41,909 bases of DNA from Akkermansiaceae bacterium (GTDB taxonomy: Bacteria; Verrucomicrobiota; Verrucomicrobiia; Verrucomicrobiales; Akkermansiaceae). Both the position numbers and the translations under genes were made by a program. The notes beneath the pieces were generated by a model, which searched no databases, had not been told where the DNA came from, and saw only the letters and a list, made by a program, of their open reading frames with translations. The stretch is taken from contig CAISTY010000135.1 of NCBI GenBank assembly GCA_903888515.1, positions 1-41,909 on the forward strand. The letters are read 5' to 3'. Each line of letters starts with the position of its first letter. The first letter of the stretch is position 1. Positions 1 to 8,455 of the stretch are shown piece by piece.

Positions 1-1
1 C

Positions 2-100
2 CTTCAATTCATCCGCTGGCTACGCACCGCGCTCACGATTCCGACCTGCTACAGACAAGCCCTGGAACGCCTGCATCCACTCATGGAAAGTTACCTATAG
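2..100 (+). CDS. C-terminal end of an unidentified protein (partial)
   Basis: An open frame enters from the left edge and ends at a TAG at 98-100. The last residues read RQALERLHPLMESYL, which looks like natural coding sequence (charged, helical) rather than random translation. Only 32 codons are visible, so the family cannot be named. It points toward the downstream end of the formate-tetrahydrofolate ligase gene, so the two genes are convergent, about 86 bp apart. A weak 5-bp GC hairpin (ACCCC at 141-145 with GGGGT at 155-159) lies in the gap and could help end transcription, but it has no T tract. Confidence 0.35.
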   Translation, partial: LQFIRWLRTALTIPTCYRQALERLHPLMESYL

Positions 101-186
101 ACTAACAATGGACAGGGTTGTGACACCATAACCTATGCCGACCCCGAATCAGCGGGGGTTATAACGCGGGGGCAGCGTGCCCGGCA

Positions 187-1872
187 TCAGAACAAGCCGA
201 CTATTTGGCCGGCCTCGTTGATGTCGATCGTTTCGGCGGCAGGCACTTTGGGCAGGCCGGGCATGGTCATGATCTCGCCTGTGAGAACGACCACGAAGCC
301 GGCACCGGCGGAGACGGTGACGTCGCGAATTGCCACATCGAAGCCGGTCGGGCTGCCGCGCAGGGCGGGGTCGGTTGAGAACGAGTATTGGGTCTTGGCC
401 ACGCAGATGGGGAACTGGCCAAAGCCGTCTTTTTCCAGGTCCTCAAACTTGGAGCGCACGCGGTTGTTAGCGATGATGTCCTTGGCCCCGTAGATTTTTC
501 GGGCAATCGTCCGGACTTTTTCCCACAACGGGAGGTTGTCGGGATAAAGGAAGTTGAAGGTATTGCATCCTTGCCCGGCGATATCGACCACGGTGCGGGC
601 GAGGGTTTCCGCGCCGGCTCCGCCCTCAGCCCAGTGGGTAGCGCGAATGGCTTTGACGTTCAGGGCGGCGCAGCGTTGTTCGATGAGTGCGAGTTCTTCG
701 TCGGTGTCGGAGGTGAAGTGGTTGATTGCGACCACGGCGGGCAGGCCGAAGCCGGCGATGTTAGCCAGGTGTTTTTCCAGATTGGCCAGACCGCAGGCGA
801 CGGCCGGAACATTGGGTTGCTGTAGATCCTTCTTGTCCACGCCGCCGTGCATTTTCAGGGCGCGCACCGTGGCCACAAGCACGACGACATCGGGCCGCAG
901 ACCGGCTTGGCGACACTTGATATCGAGGAATTTTTCGGCACCGAGATCGGCTCCGAAGCCGGCTTCGGTGATGGTGTATTCGCTGAGGTGCAGCGCGAGC
1001 TGGGTGGCGAGCACGCTGTTGCAACCATGGGCGATGTTAGCGAAGGGGCCACCGTGCACGAAGGCGGGGTTGTTTTCCAGGGTTTGGACCAGATTGGGCT
1101 TGAGGGCATCGCGGAGCAGCACCGTCATGGCACCGTTCGCCTTGAGCTGGGAGGCGGTGATGGCCTTGCGCTCGCGGGAATAACCGATGATGATGCGGCC
1201 GAGGCGTTCGCGCAGTTCTGTTAGCGACTGAGAGAGGCAGAAGATGGCCATCACTTCGGAGGCGACGGTGATGTCGAAGCCGGATTCGTGGCAGACGCCG
1301 TTGGCAGGGCCGCCGAGGCCGACGACCGTCTGCCGCAGTGCCCGGTCATTCATGTCCATCACCCGTTTCCAGACGATGCGTGCCGGGTCGATGCCAAGGG
1401 CATTGCCGTGGTTGAGGTGGTTGTCCACCATTGCCGCTAGCAGGTTGTGGGCGGAGGTGATGGCGTGGAAGTCGCCGGTGAAGTGGAGGTTGATATCTTC
1501 CATCGGCACGACCTGGGCATAGCCGCCGCCGGCGGCACCACCCTTCATGCCGAAACATGGTCCGAGTGAGGGTTCGCGCAAACAGATGGTGGCACGCTTG
1601 CCAATGCGGTTCAAGCCGTCACCCAGGCCAATGGTGGTGGTGGTTTTGCCTTCCCCGGCCGGGGTGGGGGAGATGGCGGTGACGAGGATGAGTTTGCCCG
1701 GTGGAGTCGCCATTTGCCGCTGGACGAAATCCTGACCTACCTTGGCCTTGTATTTCCCGTAATGATCAAGATCGTCGGCGGGAATGTCGAGGCGCGCGGC
1801 GACTTGTTCAATGGGTAGCATTTTCGCCTGGCGGGCGATTTCGATGTCGGAAGGAATTGTGTTAGATATCAT
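187..1872 (-). CDS. fhs: Formate-tetrahydrofolate ligase
   Basis: Makes 10-formyl-tetrahydrofolate from formate, H4folate and ATP in the cytoplasm. It can also run in reverse to yield ATP and formate when C1 units are oxidised. The 561-residue length matches the family (about 555-560). The P-loop-like motif [17 protein letters not shown] lies near residue 70, followed by [18 protein letters not shown] and [13 protein letters not shown], all family signatures. It is the last gene of a three-gene minus-strand operon, 27 bp after the corrinoid methyltransferase-like gene. The start ATG (1872-1870) has only a weak Shine-Dalgarno. With no folD here, the bifunctional dehydrogenase/cyclohydrolase must lie elsewhere. 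Identity is secure; whether flux is assimilatory or oxidative is inference. Confidence 0.97.
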   Translation of the reverse strand: MISNTIPSDIEIARQAKMLPIEQVAARLDIPADDLDHYGKYKAKVGQDFVQRQMATPPGKLILVTAISPTPAGEGKTTTTIGLGDGLNRIGKRATICLREPSLGPCFGMKGGAAGGGYAQVVPMEDINLHFTGDFHAITSAHNLLAAMVDNHLNHGNALGIDPARIVWKRVMDMNDRALRQTVVGLGGPANGVCHESGFDITVASEVMAIFCLSQSLTELRERLGRIIIGYSRERKAITASQLKANGAMTVLLRDALKPNLVQTLENNPAFVHGGPFANIAHGCNSVLATQLALHLSEYTITEAGFGADLGAEKFLDIKCRQAGLRPDVVVLVATVRALKMHGGVDKKDLQQPNVPAVACGLANLEKHLANIAGFGLPAVVAINHFTSDTDEELALIEQRCAALNVKAIRATHWAEGGAGAETLARTVVDIAGQGCNTFNFLYPDNLPLWEKVRTIARKIYGAKDIIANNRVRSKFEDLEKDGFGQFPICVAKTQYSFSTDPALRGSPTGFDVAIRDVTVSAGAGFVVVLTGEIMTMPGLPKVPAAETIDINEAGQIVGLF

Positions 1873-1899
1873 GTTGTTTGCAGGATGGGTGCGGAATGG

Positions 1900-2766
1900 T
1901 TAATCGGCGTAGTATTCCTGAACGCGCATGATGACGTCAAAGCCCTCGAGTTGCAGGCAATCGTTCAGGCAAAGCATGGCAGGGTGATCGGGTTCCAGCA
2001 GGTTGTAATTGCGTTTGACGGATCCAATGACGTGATCCATGCCGAGAGGTACGGCAAGGGTTAGGAAGGCGCTTTCCAAGGGTCCCTTGGTGGGCGAGCC
2101 ATCGGCGCGTTTGGGTGGGAGCATGACGCTGAAATTGCTCAAGCCCACCGACATGTGGACGCCCTTGAGGTCGGGATCGGCGTGGATCAGGCGGATGGCC
2201 CCCATGAGGCAGTGAAAGCGGCCTTCGGAATCCGCGCCGATGGGTGCGATGGCGGGATCGATGATGCATTGCTCAACCGGGATGCCGTGGCTGACCGCCG
2301 CTGCCACCATCTGGCGCGCTGTTTGATAGACGTCCTGCGCGGTGTGGTTCGGTTTGCCGATGCCGTTTTCAACGCGCTCGGAGGCGAGCAAAATAGGCAT
2401 GAACGGCATGATCCGGGTGAGTTCGAACATCTCCATGCGCAGCGGGGAAATTGAGTTCAGAATAGGCATGCGTCCGTCCGCGCGGTCGCGGTCGTAGGCC
2501 ATGAGTCCGGCCTCGGCCATCGCGGGATCGGGTGTGTCGATGGACAGTGGCTTGGAGGTCACGGCTTGGACGTGCCGCACCATTTCTGCTAGAAATGTTC
2601 CGGTGCGGGGACCAACGTTGACGTCAATATAACCGGCACCTGCGGTATCCTGGAATACCGCCAATTCTTTCAATCCGGCCATGTCATTGGCTTCGAAAAA
2701 GCGGTGGGTGGAAGGCACGGAATCATTGATGGATTCACCGATAATGGTAAGGTTGGGGATGGGCAT
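1900..2766 (-). CDS. Methyltetrahydrofolate:corrinoid methyltransferase-like protein (pterin-binding, AcsE/MetH-domain family)
   Basis: A 288-residue TIM-barrel protein of the dihydropteroate-synthase-like pterin-binding family. Family features visible are the N-terminal IIGESIND, the conserved barrel segments YIDVNVGP, SIDTPDP and LNSIS, and the late GLSNFS motif. AcsE-type enzymes move the N5-methyl group between H4folate and the cobalt of a corrinoid protein. DHPS itself is unlikely because the folate-synthesis motifs differ and the neighbours are C1 genes. It sits between the MetF-MetV fusion (42 bp upstream) and fhs (27 bp downstream), so co-transcription is likely. No corrinoid protein or MttB-type methyltransferase is in the window, so the methyl donor is unknown. 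The direction (methyl group entering the folate pool for oxidation, or leaving it) cannot be read from sequence. Confidence 0.85.
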   Translation of the reverse strand: MPIPNLTIIGESINDSVPSTHRFFEANDMAGLKELAVFQDTAGAGYIDVNVGPRTGTFLAEMVRHVQAVTSKPLSIDTPDPAMAEAGLMAYDRDRADGRMPILNSISPLRMEMFELTRIMPFMPILLASERVENGIGKPNHTAQDVYQTARQMVAAAVSHGIPVEQCIIDPAIAPIGADSEGRFHCLMGAIRLIHADPDLKGVHMSVGLSNFSVMLPPKRADGSPTKGPLESAFLTLAVPLGMDHVIGSVKRNYNLLEPDHPAMLCLNDCLQLEGFDVIMRVQEYYAD

Positions 2767-2808
2767 ATGTATAGGTGTTGGCAGATGAAAGCGGGCTGCG
2801 CATGTCCG

Positions 2809-4437
2809 TTAGACCGGGGGCGGGTTCACGGGAGCATCGGCAGCGGCGGGCGGGGGTGTGGGCATGCTGGGAATGGCGACGTGATGGTGGTCACGCCCGA
2901 GGAAATTGTTAGCCCACGCCGAAGTGGAGATCAGTGCCGGGTTGGCGATGACCGCCGGGCCCTCGAGCATGTGTTTGGATTCGCCGAAATATTTCATGCG
3001 ATCGTAAGCGCGTGCCCAGATGCAATCCTTGTTATTGAGTTCGCAGCGGCCATCGAAGGATCCTCCACACGGGCCGTTGCGTCCGCACTTGGAACAAGAC
3101 GCGCGCGGGCAGAGATAGCCGGTGTCGGGCAGCGAGCAATCCCCGCAATCCTTGCAGCCATACATCAACGCCTTGGACGCGTGCTCGACGCCGTGCAATG
3201 CGCGCAACATCTTCGGGTGATCGTTCTGCTCCAAGTGCCCGTAGATTTTCTGGAGTGTCGGGAACAATTTCTTACCCGGGGTGAACGCCAGATCGTGCAC
3301 CAGTCGCGTCAAGCGATAGTTCAAGGTGACGTCGGCGGCCTTGGCCGGTGTTTCCAGTGATTGCACATAACTGTTGTTAAGGCGTGCGCCATTGCCGAGG
3401 CCGGTTTGCGCATCCTGCTCGAAGAGATAGAACTCGCCGGGTTTGGGAAACTGGATTTCCTTGGCGAATTCCATCCAATCATCCGCCCCGAAACTTTCCG
3501 CCAGATCGATGATTTGTGAGAACGTCTCCGCTTTATGCACGCCACCCAGATAGCCTGCGGCAAAGCCCAGGCCCTTGAACACCGCCAGTTGTTTGGCAGC
3601 CAGTTCCGTGAAGAACGCCTTGCCCTTGTCCGGTCCGGCAGCCTGTTTTTCCACTTCGGCGTATAGAGCATCGCTCACCACGCAGCCGGGGATTTTGTTT
3701 TGGTTGAACATCCGGGCCACTGTCTTGTTGAGCACATAGACATTGCCGATCACCGGCACGGATAGGTTCTGCCACTCCAGAAAGAGTTGGATCTCGTGGA
3801 ATTTGCGCATGTCGTAACCGAGTTGCGGTATGACCCATTGCGCGCCGCACTGGATTTTGCGCGCCAGCTTGAAATACTGCGGCAGCAACTCGCGCTCCTG
3901 CAGCTTGAACGGTGACACCGCGCAACCGATGAAAAAACGGGTTTTGGGCAGGCTCTCGGTTTTGCCGTTAGGCCGGGTGACCTCCAAGCCCTCGTTCATG
4001 GCATGGAGCATGGCGATCAGACTCACCGAATCCAAATCGAACACCGGCAGCGCCTGCCCGCGGAACCCGGACACCGGATAATCGCCAGTGAGCGCCAGGA
4101 TGTTGTCAAAGCCCTCCGCCGCGTAGCGCCAGGCGGCCGACTCGAGGCCGTTGCGATTGAGGTCCTTGCAGGTCAGATGGATGACCAACTGGGTGCCCCG
4201 GGGCTTGAGGATATTGGCGAGCCAATCCGCCGGAATCATCGGATTGCCGCCGGGATTGTCGGTGATGGATACCCACGCGATCCGCGAGTCCGCCGCCAGT
4301 GCTTCGCCCAACTCGACGAGCTTGGACGGATGATCGGGTTCGGGCATGCCGCGTGTCGTCACCAACTCGGCTCCGTACACAAATCGCTCCCCCGCCAGCA
4401 TTTCGCTGAAGGACAATTGGCTGTTAGGTGTCAACAT
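2809..4437 (-). CDS. metF: 5,10-methylenetetrahydrofolate reductase, MetF-MetV fusion
   Basis: Interconverts 5,10-methylene- and 5-methyl-H4folate. The chosen ATG (4437-4435) gives 542 residues beginning MLTPNSQLSFSEMLAG; a start at 4539 would add 34 unlike-family residues. Residues about 10-300 form a MetF FAD barrel (VTTRGMPEPDHPSKL, LALTGDYPVSG, WVIPQLGYD, PVIGNVYVLN). The C-terminal third carries a Cys-rich module (CKDCGDCSLPDTGYLC, CSKCGRNGPCGG) typical of the separate MetV zinc subunit of acetogens, here on the same chain. It is the first gene of the C1 operon and diverges from metY across 308 bp. MetV partners of MetF are known from Wood-Ljungdahl bacteria; use of the fusion for methyl-group oxidation here is inference. 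Confidence 0.9.
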   Translation of the reverse strand: MLTPNSQLSFSEMLAGERFVYGAELVTTRGMPEPDHPSKLVELGEALAADSRIAWVSITDNPGGNPMIPADWLANILKPRGTQLVIHLTCKDLNRNGLESAAWRYAAEGFDNILALTGDYPVSGFRGQALPVFDLDSVSLIAMLHAMNEGLEVTRPNGKTESLPKTRFFIGCAVSPFKLQERELLPQYFKLARKIQCGAQWVIPQLGYDMRKFHEIQLFLEWQNLSVPVIGNVYVLNKTVARMFNQNKIPGCVVSDALYAEVEKQAAGPDKGKAFFTELAAKQLAVFKGLGFAAGYLGGVHKAETFSQIIDLAESFGADDWMEFAKEIQFPKPGEFYLFEQDAQTGLGNGARLNNSYVQSLETPAKAADVTLNYRLTRLVHDLAFTPGKKLFPTLQKIYGHLEQNDHPKMLRALHGVEHASKALMYGCKDCGDCSLPDTGYLCPRASCSKCGRNGPCGGSFDGRCELNNKDCIWARAYDRMKYFGESKHMLEGPAVIANPALISTSAWANNFLGRDHHHVAIPSMPTPPPAAADAPVNPPPV

Positions 4438-4745
4438 GTTTTGTGAATTCAGGTTACACGCTGTCGGCAAGCCGGTCTTGTGTTCTGGAATGTTTCTTTG
4501 GTGAAAACATACTATCCGGGCCGTCGCACCATGGAGCATCCCTCGACGACCGGGTGGATCTTCCCTCAGCGCGTGCTAGCGGAAAATCAATTCCATATCG
4601 TCTGCGGGGCCATCCCGACAGCATCTTCGCTCTGGAAATCCAGCAGATGGTGGATCGATCCGCTGATCTTTGTTTTCCATGGTGCCGCGGAACATTCCGC
4701 TTTTCTTCCGCAGTTCGTTTCTCTACACACCTTGTCCACACACCC
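4438..4745. promoter_or_regulatory. Divergent promoter region of the C1 operon and metY
   Basis: This 308-bp gap must hold promoters for both the C1 operon (minus) and metY (plus), two methionine-linked units. No clean sigma-70 boxes stand out. The long leader in front of metY ends in a small hairpin with a T run (4687-4707), so a leader RNA for metY is possible. I could not match a known SAM, SAH or cobalamin riboswitch consensus on either strand. Confidence 0.45.
4687..4707 (+). terminator. Short hairpin plus T run in the metY leader (possible attenuator)
   Basis: GCGGA at 4687-4691 pairs with TCCGC at 4696-4700 around the tetraloop ACAT and is followed directly by TTTTCTT. It lies about 40 bp before the metY ATG. 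Its position inside the leader, not after a gene, suggests conditional termination, but the stem is only five pairs and may be fortuitous. Confidence 0.35.
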
Positions 4746-6035
4746 ATGCAACTCGCCACGCTTTGTCTTCACGCCGGTTATTCTTCCGATCCCACGACCC
4801 ACGCCTGCGCGGTGCCGGTTTATCGCACCGCCTCCTATGTGTTCGACAGCACGGAACACGCCGCAAACCTGTTTGCCCTGCGCGAACTCGGCAACATCTA
4901 CACCCGCCTGATGAACCCCACCCACGACGTGCTCGAACAACGCGTCGCCGCCCTCGAAGGCGGGGCCGCCGGCCTTGCGATCGCGTCGGGCACCTCGGCG
5001 ATTTTCTACTCGATCATCAACCTCGCCCAAGCCGGCGACAACATTGTTTCCGCTAGAAACCTCTACGGTGGCACCTACACGCAGTTCAAGGACATCCTGC
5101 CCGCACTGGGCATCGAAGTGCGCTTTGTGGATTCCACCCAGCCTGCAAACTTCGCCGCCGCCATCGATGAGAAAACCCGCGCTCTGTTTTGCGAGTCGGT
5201 GTCCAATCCTGCGCTGGAGATTTCCGATCTCGAGGGTATCGCCGCCATCGCCCGTTCTAACGGTCTGCCGCTGATCGTGGATTCCACGTTCTCCACGCCC
5301 TATCTCACCAAGCCTATTGAATTCGGAGCGGACATCGTCGTCCATTCGCTCACCAAATGGCTTGGTGGCCATGGCACGGCTATCGGCGGCATCGTCATTG
5401 ACTCGGGAACTTTCAATTGGGCCGCCGGCAAACATCCGCTCTTCGACCAGCCGGATCCGTCGTATCACGGGCTGCGCTGGGGCCACGATCTGCCCGCGCC
5501 GCTTGCGCCGCTGGCTTACATCCTGCGCATGCGCACCGGCCCGCTGCGCAACCTCGGTGCCTGCCTCTCACCCGACAACGCGTGGATCGCCTTGCAAGGC
5601 ATCGAAACGTTGCCGCTGCGCATGGAGCGTCATTGTGAGAATGCCCTAGCAGCCGCCCAACACCTGCTAGACCATCCGGCCGTCGAGTGGGTCCGTTTCC
5701 CCGGCCTGCCCGGCGATGCGCAGACCGCGCTGAACCACAAATACCTGCGTGGCAAAGGCGGAGCCATGGTCGTCTTCGGCATCAAGGGTGGGGCCAAAGC
5801 CGGCGCTAAATTCATCGATTCCCTCAAACTTTTCAAACACCTCGCCAACGTCGGCGATGCCAAATCGCTGGCGATCCACCCGGCCACCACCACTCATTCC
5901 CAGCTCAACGAGGAACAACAGTGCGCCGCCGGAATCCCCCCCGAACTCATCCGCCTCTCGATCGGCATCGAACACATCGATGACATCCTCGCCGACCTCG
6001 ACCAGGCGCTGGCGGCGGCGACCCATAAGTTATAA
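4746..6035 (+). CDS. metY: O-acetylhomoserine sulfhydrylase (PLP-dependent Cys/Met metabolism family)
   Basis: Converts O-acetyl-L-homoserine and sulfide to homocysteine, the acceptor for the methyl group in methionine synthesis. The ATG at 4746 gives 429 residues, typical of the family; a frame opening earlier would add an unlike-family leader. Visible features are the start TLCLHAGYSSDPTTHACAVP, the early substrate loop IYTRLMNPTHDVLEQRVA, the cofactor Asp in LIVDSTFSTPYL and the PLP lysine K204 in HSLTKWLGGHGTAIGG. The C-terminal SLAIHPATTTHSQL and IRLSIGIEH are characteristic. It diverges from the methylene-H4folate reductase operon. Cystathionine lyases or gamma-synthases are alternatives, but the length and the long insertion around FNWAAGKHPLF favour MetY. 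Confidence 0.93.
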   Translation: MQLATLCLHAGYSSDPTTHACAVPVYRTASYVFDSTEHAANLFALRELGNIYTRLMNPTHDVLEQRVAALEGGAAGLAIASGTSAIFYSIINLAQAGDNIVSARNLYGGTYTQFKDILPALGIEVRFVDSTQPANFAAAIDEKTRALFCESVSNPALEISDLEGIAAIARSNGLPLIVDSTFSTPYLTKPIEFGADIVVHSLTKWLGGHGTAIGGIVIDSGTFNWAAGKHPLFDQPDPSYHGLRWGHDLPAPLAPLAYILRMRTGPLRNLGACLSPDNAWIALQGIETLPLRMERHCENALAAAQHLLDHPAVEWVRFPGLPGDAQTALNHKYLRGKGGAMVVFGIKGGAKAGAKFIDSLKLFKHLANVGDAKSLAIHPATTTHSQLNEEQQCAAGIPPELIRLSIGIEHIDDILADLDQALAAATHKL

Positions 6036-6133
6036 GTCCTATAGGTCCTATAGGTCCCATGGGACTTATGGGACTTATGGGACTTATGGGACTTATGGGA
6101 CTTATGGGACTTATGGGACTTATGGGACTTATG
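6036..6133. repeat. 9-bp tandem array with an inverted left arm, between convergent metY and trpC
   Basis: Eight perfect copies of GGGACTTAT run from 6061 to 6132. To their left are two copies of GTCCTATAG (6036-6053) and GTCCCAT (6054-6060), close to the reverse complement of the same unit. The centre is the palindrome GTCCCATGGGAC at 6054-6065, so transcripts from either side could fold into a long imperfect stem. It fills the whole gap between the metY stop and the trpC stop and may act as a bidirectional transcription stop. Copy number is likely to vary between strains. Confidence 0.9.
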
Positions 6134-6922
6134 TTAGACGATCTCCAGTTCCAGATAGGCTTCGATCGCGCGCGACGGATCATGGGCGCGCATTAGCGCC
6201 TCGCCGATGAGCACCGCGTTGGCTCCGGCCTCGAGCACCCGCAGGGCATCCGCCGGGGATTTGATGCCGCTTTCCGAGACTAACAGGATATCAGCGGGCA
6301 CTTCCTCGGCGAGCCGCTCGGTGGTCGCCAGATTCACTTCGAAGGTTTTGAGGTTGCGGTTGTTCACGCCGATCAGGTCCGCGCCGAGATCGAGGGCACG
6401 CTCCATTTCGCGCAGATCATGTACTTCGACCAGCACGTCGAGCATGAACGCCTTCGCTTCGTCGTAGAGGCGACGCAGGGTGGCGTCATTGAGCGCGGCA
6501 ACGATCAGGAGGATGGCGTCGGCCCCCGCCACCGCTGCTTCGTGGATCTGCACCTCGTGGATCATGAAATCCTTGCGCAACAAGGGAGCCCCGGAAAATT
6601 TCGAGATCTGCGAGAGATCGCTCAGTGATCCTTGGAAATACTTCTCGTCCGTTAGAACCGACAGGCAGGACGCGCCGCCCTCGAGGTAGCGCCTGGCCTG
6701 GCGGGCCGGGTCGAAATCCGGATCTATCAAGCCCACCGAGGGCGAGGCTTTCTTGATTTCCGCGATCACGCCGAGGCGGCCTGGACCGCGGTCAAGGGCG
6801 CTGCGGAAGCCGCCGTAATCGTTGCGCAGCAGGGCGGCGGCGCGCAGCAAATCGGCCCGTGGTAGCAGGGCTTCGATTTCGAGGCGCTTGGTGGCGAGGA
6901 TTTCTGCGAGCTTGTCGGGCAT
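6134..6922 (-). CDS. trpC: Indole-3-glycerol phosphate synthase
   Basis: Closes the indole ring in tryptophan synthesis (CdRP to indole-3-glycerol phosphate). The ATG at 6922 gives 262 residues starting MPDKLAEILATKRLEI; an upstream extension to 7021 is unlike the family. Family motifs: AEIKKASPSVGLI (catalytic Lys and phosphate region), CLSVLTDEKYFQGSLSDL, LLRKDFMIHEVQIHEA, DLIGVNNRNLKTFEV, LLVSESGIKSPADA and NAVLIGEALMRAHDP. It stands alone, without other trp genes, between a repeat array and tRNA-Gly. The stop codon abuts the tandem repeat, which touches but does not alter the C-terminus. Confidence 0.97.
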   Translation of the reverse strand: MPDKLAEILATKRLEIEALLPRADLLRAAALLRNDYGGFRSALDRGPGRLGVIAEIKKASPSVGLIDPDFDPARQARRYLEGGASCLSVLTDEKYFQGSLSDLSQISKFSGAPLLRKDFMIHEVQIHEAAVAGADAILLIVAALNDATLRRLYDEAKAFMLDVLVEVHDLREMERALDLGADLIGVNNRNLKTFEVNLATTERLAEEVPADILLVSESGIKSPADALRVLEAGANAVLIGEALMRAHDPSRAIEAYLELEIV

Positions 6923-7033
6923 GGCGTGTGGGGAAAGAAAACCCGGCATCGGGAGAATGCACACGGAAAAATTGTAAATTTTGACTTGTAGGTGATGTGG
7001 TCTGGTGTAGAAAGCGCGCACGCGGTTAGCGAC

Positions 7034-7108
7034 GCGGGCGTAGCTCAGTGGTAGAGCGCCACCTTGCCAAGGTGGATGTCGTGAGTTCGAATCTCATCGC
7101 CCGCTCCA
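7034..7108 (+). tRNA. tRNA-Gly (GCC)
   Basis: A full cloverleaf can be drawn. The acceptor GCGGGCG pairs with CGCCCGC, the D arm has AGCTCAGTGGTAGAGC, the anticodon stem CACCT/AGGTG closes the loop TGCCA with anticodon GCC, and the T arm is GTGAG-TTCGAAT-CTCAT. The CCA end is encoded (7106-7108). It lies just upstream of prmA. Confidence 0.97.
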
Positions 7109-7160
7109 CTTTTTGCCGGGTATTTCCGGCAGGGCGCGGGGTTTATCAAGCAGGATGCGC

Positions 7161-8075
7161 ATGTTCGTTTGGTCGAAACTCTCCGCAGCAAAATGGATGG
7201 ACGCTTGGGAAGAGCGCTTCGCCGGCAATCCGAATCTCGTCATCGAATCGCTCAAAGGCGGGAAATCCGTCCGCATCCGCTTGTTTTGCAACACCCTCAA
7301 GGAAGCCCGGGCCGTGGCCCGACAATTCGGCGGCGATGTGCGCCAAATGACCCGCACCGACTGGAATCCCCCGGTGGCCCCACCCCGCATGGTCAAGGTG
7401 CGCAACCGGCTCCTGCTCACCGCTGAAACCCGGCCTGAAAAAATCGCGCGCATCCAACAGGACCATCCGCAGCGCGAAATCATTGTGATCCCGCCGGAAA
7501 TGGCGTTTGGCACCGGCGATCACGCGACCACCTCCACCTGCCTGCGCTTGTTAGTGGATGTCGCCCGCGAGCGTGCCGGCACCGCATGGACCATCGCCGA
7601 CCTCGGCACCGGTACCGGCATTCTGGCCATTGCCGCGGCCAAACTCGGTGCGGGCGAAACCTTCGCCTGTGACTTTGATCCCTTCGCCGTGGCGGCGGCC
7701 GTGCGCAATGCCATCCGCAACGGCACGCCTGATGTTCTCACAAAGAAACAGGACGTCCTCACATGGAAGCCGCGCAGGAAAGGCTATCAGGTCGTCACGG
7801 CCAACCTGTTTTCCACGGTGTTGATCGCGGCCTGGCCGGTGATTGCCAAAGCACTCGCGCCCGGCGGCGATTTGATCGTGTCGGGCATCCTCGCCAGCCA
7901 GGCGTGGGACGTCTTCACCGCCGCCGCTTCTAACGGACTCGGCTTCACCCGGGTGATTAAAAAGGGCAAATGGGTCACCGCCCGCGGCGGCCACCTCGCG
8001 GATTTGATCGCCAAGGAATCCCGCTTGAGGATCCATCGCCAAGTGGAGCGCTCGGATGGCCCTTGGCCCACATGA
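7161..8075 (+). CDS. prmA: Ribosomal protein L11 methyltransferase
   Basis: A SAM-dependent methyltransferase that modifies ribosomal protein L11. The ATG at 7161 is preceded by GCAGGA at a suitable distance and gives 304 residues. The N-terminal third is the substrate-recognition domain. Then come the PrmA hallmark FGTGDHATTSTCL, SAM motif I ADLGTGTGILAIAAAKLGA, the acidic FACDFDPFAV, and the family motif VTANLF followed by GGDLIVSGIL. The C-terminal tail after GGHLADLIAKES runs a little long and may be drifting. A second, 48-bp copy of the VTANLF segment lies at 9673-9720, beyond hipA. Identity is clear. Confidence 0.93.
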   Translation: MFVWSKLSAAKWMDAWEERFAGNPNLVIESLKGGKSVRIRLFCNTLKEARAVARQFGGDVRQMTRTDWNPPVAPPRMVKVRNRLLLTAETRPEKIARIQQDHPQREIIVIPPEMAFGTGDHATTSTCLRLLVDVARERAGTAWTIADLGTGTGILAIAAAKLGAGETFACDFDPFAVAAAVRNAIRNGTPDVLTKKQDVLTWKPRRKGYQVVTANLFSTVLIAAWPVIAKALAPGGDLIVSGILASQAWDVFTAAASNGLGFTRVIKKGKWVTARGGHLADLIAKESRLRIHRQVERSDGPWPT

Positions 8076-8119
8076 AATAAAAGTTGAAATGATGGCCTTG
8101 AGGACTTATTACTGCCGAT

Positions 8120-8455
8120 GTGGACAAAATATCGGCTTTCAAACAACGGAACCCTGTCACGCTGACACGCGAGATCGGGCAGCGCATGCGTGGGTTTCGC
8201 CTCGCCAAAGGCTGGACCCAGGAAGAACTCGCAGCGCGTTCGGGCATCGCGCTTTCCACCTTGAAATTGTTTGAGACAAAGGGTCAGGGCTCGTTTCAGC
8301 GCTTGGTGCGCATGGCTGTGGCACTGGGGGTGGATGGCGAATTGCGCGAGTTGTTTGCACGCCCGCTGGCGATGGAATCCATAGAGGCGGTGAAACGCCG
8401 CGAACGGCAACGCGCTCCGCGCCGGAAACCGAAAGGAGTCGGTGATGGAGCTTGA
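8120..8455 (+). CDS. hipB: HipB-like XRE-family antitoxin/repressor
   Basis: A 111-residue DNA-binding protein with one Cro/C1-type helix-turn-helix (GQRMRGFRLAKGWTQEELAARSG, then LSTLKLFETKGQGSFQRLVRMAVALG). It begins with GTG at 8120. Its stop overlaps the next start by 11 nt, the usual antitoxin-toxin coupling. It is expected to neutralise the HipA-like kinase and repress the operon from an upstream operator, which I could not pick out. The Arg/Lys-rich C-terminal tail (RRERQRAPRRKPKG) is unstructured-looking. Confidence 0.85.
   Translation: MDKISAFKQRNPVTLTREIGQRMRGFRLAKGWTQEELAARSGIALSTLKLFETKGQGSFQRLVRMAVALGVDGELRELFARPLAMESIEAVKRRERQRAPRRKPKGVGDGA

Noticed and set aside
4590..4660. 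Minus-strand stretch GGGATGGCCCC with nearby AGAG, resembling part of a SAM-I riboswitch
   Set aside because: The conserved GGCAACC and the P3/P4 pattern are absent, and the spacing is wrong.
4587..5486. A 299-codon open frame on the minus strand opposite the metY start
   Set aside because: Antisense to MetY motifs including the PLP lysine region and without any protein-like features.
6036..6133. Tandem array as a CRISPR
   Set aside because: Units are 9 bp with no spacers and no cas genes are in the window.
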